Below are positions 35,577-38,385 of a DNA stretch of 38,385 nt, piece by piece. Every line of letters begins with the position of its first letter. The first letter of the stretch is position 1. The notes under the pieces were generated by a model that saw only the letters and a program-made list of their open reading frames with translations, had not been told where the DNA came from and ran no database searches. Origin of the DNA: Nitrosomonas sp. Nm33. Its GTDB lineage: Bacteria > Pseudomonadota > Gammaproteobacteria > Burkholderiales > Nitrosomonadaceae. Both the position numbers and the translations under genes were made by a program. The DNA is taken from positions 1 through 38,385 of the forward strand of contig NZ_FNPJ01000024.1 of NCBI RefSeq assembly GCF_900107265.1, read 5' to 3'.

Positions 35577-35755
35577 ATGATTGTTAAGGAGAAGCCTGCT
35601 GGACTATAGAGATCAAGGTTTCCAGCCGGATTCTTCCTCTTTCCAATTACACTGATGCTGCTGATGTTGCTGACGTCAAAAAGGCAGCGGACTATTTTCC
35701 AGATATCCCTCTTGTAAATGAGGGTGGAAAAGATGTCCGCTTCTTTTATGATAAT
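35577..35755 (+). pseudogene. SCO-cytochrome gene remnant after oxidase copy 5
   Basis: It begins like the decayed SCO copy at 32211 (GAGAAGCCTGCTGGACTATA) and later encodes KKAADYFPDIPLVNEGGKDV, then RFFYDNQLNS, the first part of a SCO domain. It stops before the copper motif. No cytochrome domain remains. It marks the right edge of the array. Confidence 0.75.
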
Positions 35756-35789
35756 CAGCTCAATTCCAATAAACCCTGTCACACATAGG

Positions 35790-36332
35790 CACGTGTACGA
35801 TAATCAAATCCGAAATTTAGCTAGCCCGGATATTTCACCAAACCGGCCTTTACTGCAATGCGAAAGTTGATGAGCAAGCGTTTCCGGATAGATTTATGCA
35901 AATCCAGTTTGTACCGTTAGTCTATGCAGGCATTGGCGGGAAATTTCGGCATTTTTCTACCACTACTTCGCGCCAATAATCGCAGATATTGGTTTGACGC
36001 GGGATACTTAAACCTGCTCGCAAATCTCTTTGCCATCTTATTTATACCGTCTGATTCACCTTCGTATCATGTTTGATTTGGAAATAAAATTAAATCGTAG
36101 TAAAAACTTGGAAAACAGCGCTGTAACACATATAATTGTCAATTGATTCAGACTCTTTTAGTTTTTATGATGGTAACCATCAGCAACGACCAGTAGATCG
36201 TGCGGCCAGCTCCGCTGCCTGTACTCAAGTGCAAAGCAATTCCGCAACACTCCACACTTGCGCGATTGAGGTATGCTGAATTTCCTGGAGTCCAAAGTTT
36301 CATAAAATATAGACATGAAATGAAGGACAAGA
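35790..36332. other. Unassigned region right of the oxidase array
   Basis: About 540 bases. On the minus strand a short frame ends KSIRKRLLINFRIAVKAG, then LVKYPG and a stop near 35826. This could be the C-terminus of a lost transposase, but the family was not recognised. The right part may contain the left end of the decayed IS3 element that follows. Confidence 0.35.
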
Positions 36333-36735
36333 ATGGAACAATTACCGCGAACACGATATAGCCAGGAATTTCGTGAGCAATCGATCAAGTTTTTTAAAGA
36401 AAGTGGGGCTGCACCTCAACGTACTCGAGAGACCTATAGTGCGAAACGCTTAGCTGGGTTTACGTTGTAAGCAAAAACGCAAATTTAAGGGAACAATCGA
36501 TTCTAAACATCATTTACCGTTCACACCCTCTAATATTCTGGAAAGAGGGTTTTCTGTTAGCGCACCTTACAAAGCATAGGCCAGCGATATCACCTATATT
36601 CCTATGGACGAAGGCTGGCTATATTCTTACTGGAATGAAAGGCCCCTATTTAACAGGGAACTGGTGGGTCATGCCATGAATGAAAGAATGACAACGGATC
36701 TGGTTATACAGGCTTTATTTCGTGTAGCAAAATAG
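36333..36735 (+). pseudogene. Decayed IS3-family transposase
   Basis: The ATG at 36333 opens MEQLPRTRYSQEFREQSIKF, the typical start of an IS3-family OrfA. After a large deletion the OrfB part appears: ETYSAKRLAG, then CKQKRKFKGTIDSKHHLPFT, then a TAG stop, then ASDITYIPMDEGWLYS and ELVGHAMNERMTTDLVIQAL, ending TAG at 36733. The DITYIP Asp of the DDE triad is present. Deletions, a stop and frame changes show it is dead. Confidence 0.85.
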
Positions 36736-36779
36736 AAAATTGTCGAATATATAGAAGATCTTTCATAACTGGCAGCGCA

Positions 36780-37008
36780 AGCAGGTAGTGATAAAGTATC
36801 CCCGCGCACGCATCCGGCACGCTGGTCAAGAAGAAGCCGTTACCTTCTGCCTTTAACACCACTTCGATCTGTTCAGAGCCACCTTCATGACCTTGGATGG
36901 CTCTGTCATCAGCTTCACGACGTGCCGCCCCGGTACATAAATGCAGAAATCAATACCCGTTTCAACCAGCTCGGCACCAATAAAAAAACGCTGACTACCT
37001 ATCACCAT
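36780..37008 (-). pseudogene. treZ-like (maltooligosyl trehalose trehalohydrolase) N-terminal remnant
   Basis: On the minus strand from the ATG at 37008 the product reads GAELVETGIDFCIYVPGRHV, then VKLM. After a frameshift near 36890 it continues EVVLKAEGNGFFLTSVPDAC, then AGILYHY. This follows the N-terminal carbohydrate-binding module of TreZ (GAxL-x-GVxFRVWAP, then aegnGyF, then aGxLYxYRL). The catalytic barrel is missing, cut near the decayed IS3 element. Family assignment is by eye. Confidence 0.6.
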
Positions 37009-37042
37009 GTCTTCTGCTTCTTAGTTCGTTCTAATTGCTACC

Positions 37043-37235
37043 TCAAGTCACCTTAACATTCGCAGTTTCTCCCTTGCGCACCAGCAGCATGAGAGAGCGT
37101 GACACTACTTCGAGTCCCTCCTCCCTCTGCCAGAGTTTGCACAACTGCCTCCCAGTCTCGGATTCAGAGTATCCACCAGAATCCGCCAGCGACCAGGTTT
37201 TTGCAAGATCGGGAGCGAATAATCAATCACAGTAT
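37043..37235 (-). pseudogene. Glycogen-debranching (glgX/treX-like) C-terminal remnant
   Basis: The minus strand encodes VIDYSLPILQKPGRWRILVD, then TLNPRLGGS. After a frameshift it reads EGLEVVSRSLMLLVRKGETA, then NVKVT and TGA at 37043-37045. The pattern W-x-x-L-x-D-T, then x-x-RSLxLL, is the C-terminal signature of isoamylase/GlgX-type enzymes. It lies just upstream of the treZ-like fragment, matching the common treX/glgX-treZ gene order, which supports both calls. Confidence 0.5.
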
Positions 37236-37270
37236 TCTCTGCGCCTGTTCATCTTAAGATGATTTGTTTG

Positions 37271-37843
37271 TTAATTACCCGTTACTATCTGTCCCCGTAC
37301 TTCTCCGCCGGGATGAGCATTGCTATGAATATTCACATAGGTATTCCCTGCGTGCATCGCTTCGGCCAGATCTTTTAAGGTTTTTATGTCTTGTTGAATA
37401 GAGTTCATACATGTGTTTGCGACAATATTTGCGTCAGTGAGTGTCGCCTTGATTTCCACCATGCCATCGACCCCGCCGGTAATTACACCTGATAGAAAGG
37501 CTACTATCGGTCCATTCTTGCCTACAGCCCCACAATGAATATGCGCTCCTGCTTGACCAAGTAACCCTACCGGCTCATCTCTAGAGCTTTGAGCCTTAAG
37601 CTCGTACGCCATCTCTGTGAGCTCTTGATTAAATGCAAAGTTCGCTTTTCCTTGTACCTGGGTAACCACAGGAGGAACTTCCTGGTCTCCGGTAAGCTTA
37701 GCCGTAATATAGCCTTGCAAAAACAGTTGTTCAACTGGGGTAAGCCTAATAGCCATGTCGCTACTATAAACGTTTCTAGCGAGAAGTATAAAGACTAGAA
37801 GTATAAGGACTAATAGGTAAGATACTGTCATAGCTGTTTTCAT
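37271..37843 (-). CDS. CHRD-domain exported protein
   Basis: A 190-residue protein with an N-terminal signal or membrane segment (VSYLLVLILLVFILLA) followed by a CHRD domain. Typical features are LTGDQEVPPVVTQVQGKANF, AHIHCGAVGKNGPIV and the end motif TYVNIHSNAHPGGEVRGQI. CHRD domains are beta-rich, extracytoplasmic and of unclear molecular role in bacteria. Histidines in HIHCG and NIHSNAHPGG could bind metal, which is inference. AAAGGAG lies before the ATG. It is flanked by decayed genes and an IS end, so its neighbours say little. Confidence 0.85.
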   Translation of the reverse strand: MKTAMTVSYLLVLILLVFILLARNVYSSDMAIRLTPVEQLFLQGYITAKLTGDQEVPPVVTQVQGKANFAFNQELTEMAYELKAQSSRDEPVGLLGQAGAHIHCGAVGKNGPIVAFLSGVITGGVDGMVEIKATLTDANIVANTCMNSIQQDIKTLKDLAEAMHAGNTYVNIHSNAHPGGEVRGQIVTGN

Positions 37844-37972
37844 GATTTGATCTCCTTTTGGTTATTGAATGTCTTTCTGTGAAAGACTCTTGATTGAATC
37901 CAGGATAAGAGATAGGAGTAATAAATGCTTTTATTAAACTCTAATGGTTTTTAAATAGGTTATTGAAATATG

Positions 37973-38000
37973 TAAATAAAAAAAATACGTGCAAACACGT
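37973..38000 (-). terminator. Intrinsic terminator on the minus strand
   Basis: Read on the minus strand, ACGTG-TTTG-CACGT forms a 5-bp hairpin followed by ATTTTTTTTATTTA. It lies upstream of the CHRD gene and points leftward, so it would end a transcript coming from the right. No minus-strand gene remains there; the IS3-family element now occupies that side. Confidence 0.5.
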
Positions 38001-38152
38001 AGAAATCAGCTTTATCATCAATTGATCAAATATTTTTTTGACTGAAGTTATGCAATATTCCAAAAGTTAAGTGTATTTTTGTCTTTCAGTTAATTCCATA
38101 TCTAAATCAAACTTGACTTTGTCGGCTTCACCTTGCCGTATTATTTATACTG

Positions 38153-38213
38153 ACATGGTCTAATGAATTCGGACAGCCCAGTTAAGGGAAAATGATCTTA
38201 ACTGGAGGGAGAG
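38153..38213 (+). promoter_or_regulatory. Left end and leader of an IS3-family element
   Basis: TGACATGGTCTAATGAATTC is a plausible IS3-type terminus (starting TG), but the partner end is outside the window. A perfect hairpin CCAGTTAAG ... CTTAACTGG at about 38179-38204 lies just before the GGAGGGA ribosome-binding site. It could limit transposase translation. Confidence 0.5.
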
Positions 38214-38385
38214 ATGGTAACGAGAAAGCAATACACAAAGGAATTCAAATTAGATGCAGTTAGTTTGGTACTGGATCAGGGCCACACGACATCAGAAGTA
38301 TCTCGAAGCCTGGAAATCAACGGCAATATGCTCAGAAGGTGGATCAGGGAATATCAGGCAGATGATAATGAACAGGCATTCCGGG
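38214..38385 (+). CDS. IS3-family transposase OrfA, N-terminal part (cut by window edge)
   Basis: The open frame starts MVTRKQYTKEFKLDAVSLVL and continues DQGHTTSEVSRSLEINGNML, then RRWIREYQADDNEQAF, running off the window. This is the helix-turn-helix of IS3-family OrfA proteins (transposase_8). AGGGAGAG precedes the ATG. It looks intact as far as seen and differs from the decayed IS3 element at 36333. Confidence 0.88.
   Translation, partial: MVTRKQYTKEFKLDAVSLVLDQGHTTSEVSRSLEINGNMLRRWIREYQADDNEQAFR

Noticed and set aside
36148-36388. Short minus-strand open frames left of the decayed IS3 element
   Set aside because: They overlap the IS3 OrfA start on the opposite strand and show no recognisable family features.

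Overview
The window reads like an accessory, rearranged stretch of a betaproteobacterial chromosome, most likely an ammonia oxidiser of the Nitrosomonas type. This is inferred from the protein families and moderate GC; there is no rRNA or marker gene to prove it. No tRNA, rRNA, CRISPR array or prophage was seen.

Layout. (1) 1-497: one end of an IS5-type insertion sequence. (2) 617-4292, minus strand: a class-3 lipase lipoprotein and a membrane-anchored patatin-like phospholipase. (3) 4971-9080, plus strand: a di-haem cytochrome c peroxidase/RoxA-like lipoprotein, a small secreted protein of unknown function and a cytochrome P450, followed by debris with an IS6 transposase remnant. (4) 10045-19315, minus strand: a sulfate uptake cluster. 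It runs YezD/OscA-like small protein, alginate-export-type porin, sulfate-binding protein, a truncated DUF2325 gene, two tandem EAL-fold proteins without EAL catalytic residues, CysT, CysW, CysA and a CysB-type LysR regulator. A 235-bp non-autonomous transposon sits exactly at the regulator's start codon. (5) 19410-20210: two sets of imperfect direct repeats. (6) 20470-35760, plus strand: a tandem array of five multicopper oxidase (MCO) genes, one cut down to its first copper domain and four full length. They alternate with genes for a SCO-type copper chaperone fused to cytochrome c, two intact and at least three decayed. (7) 35790-38385: decayed IS3 transposase, decayed trehalose/glycogen genes (treZ- and glgX-like), a CHRD-domain exported protein and the 5' end of another IS3-family element.

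The most notable system is the MCO/SCO-cytochrome c array. Each unit pairs an exported laccase-type oxidase with an exported protein that could deliver copper (CxxxC plus His) and carry electrons (CxxCH). The array shows repeated duplication, internal deletion, gene fusion and probable sequence exchange between copies. Its substrate cannot be read from the sequence.

Two short elements with ISEcp1-like (IS1380-family) termini, each with a 5-bp target duplication, have inserted in the 5' leaders of genes: the cysB-type regulator and the fifth MCO. For the second, a paralogous leader in the same window preserves the empty site.
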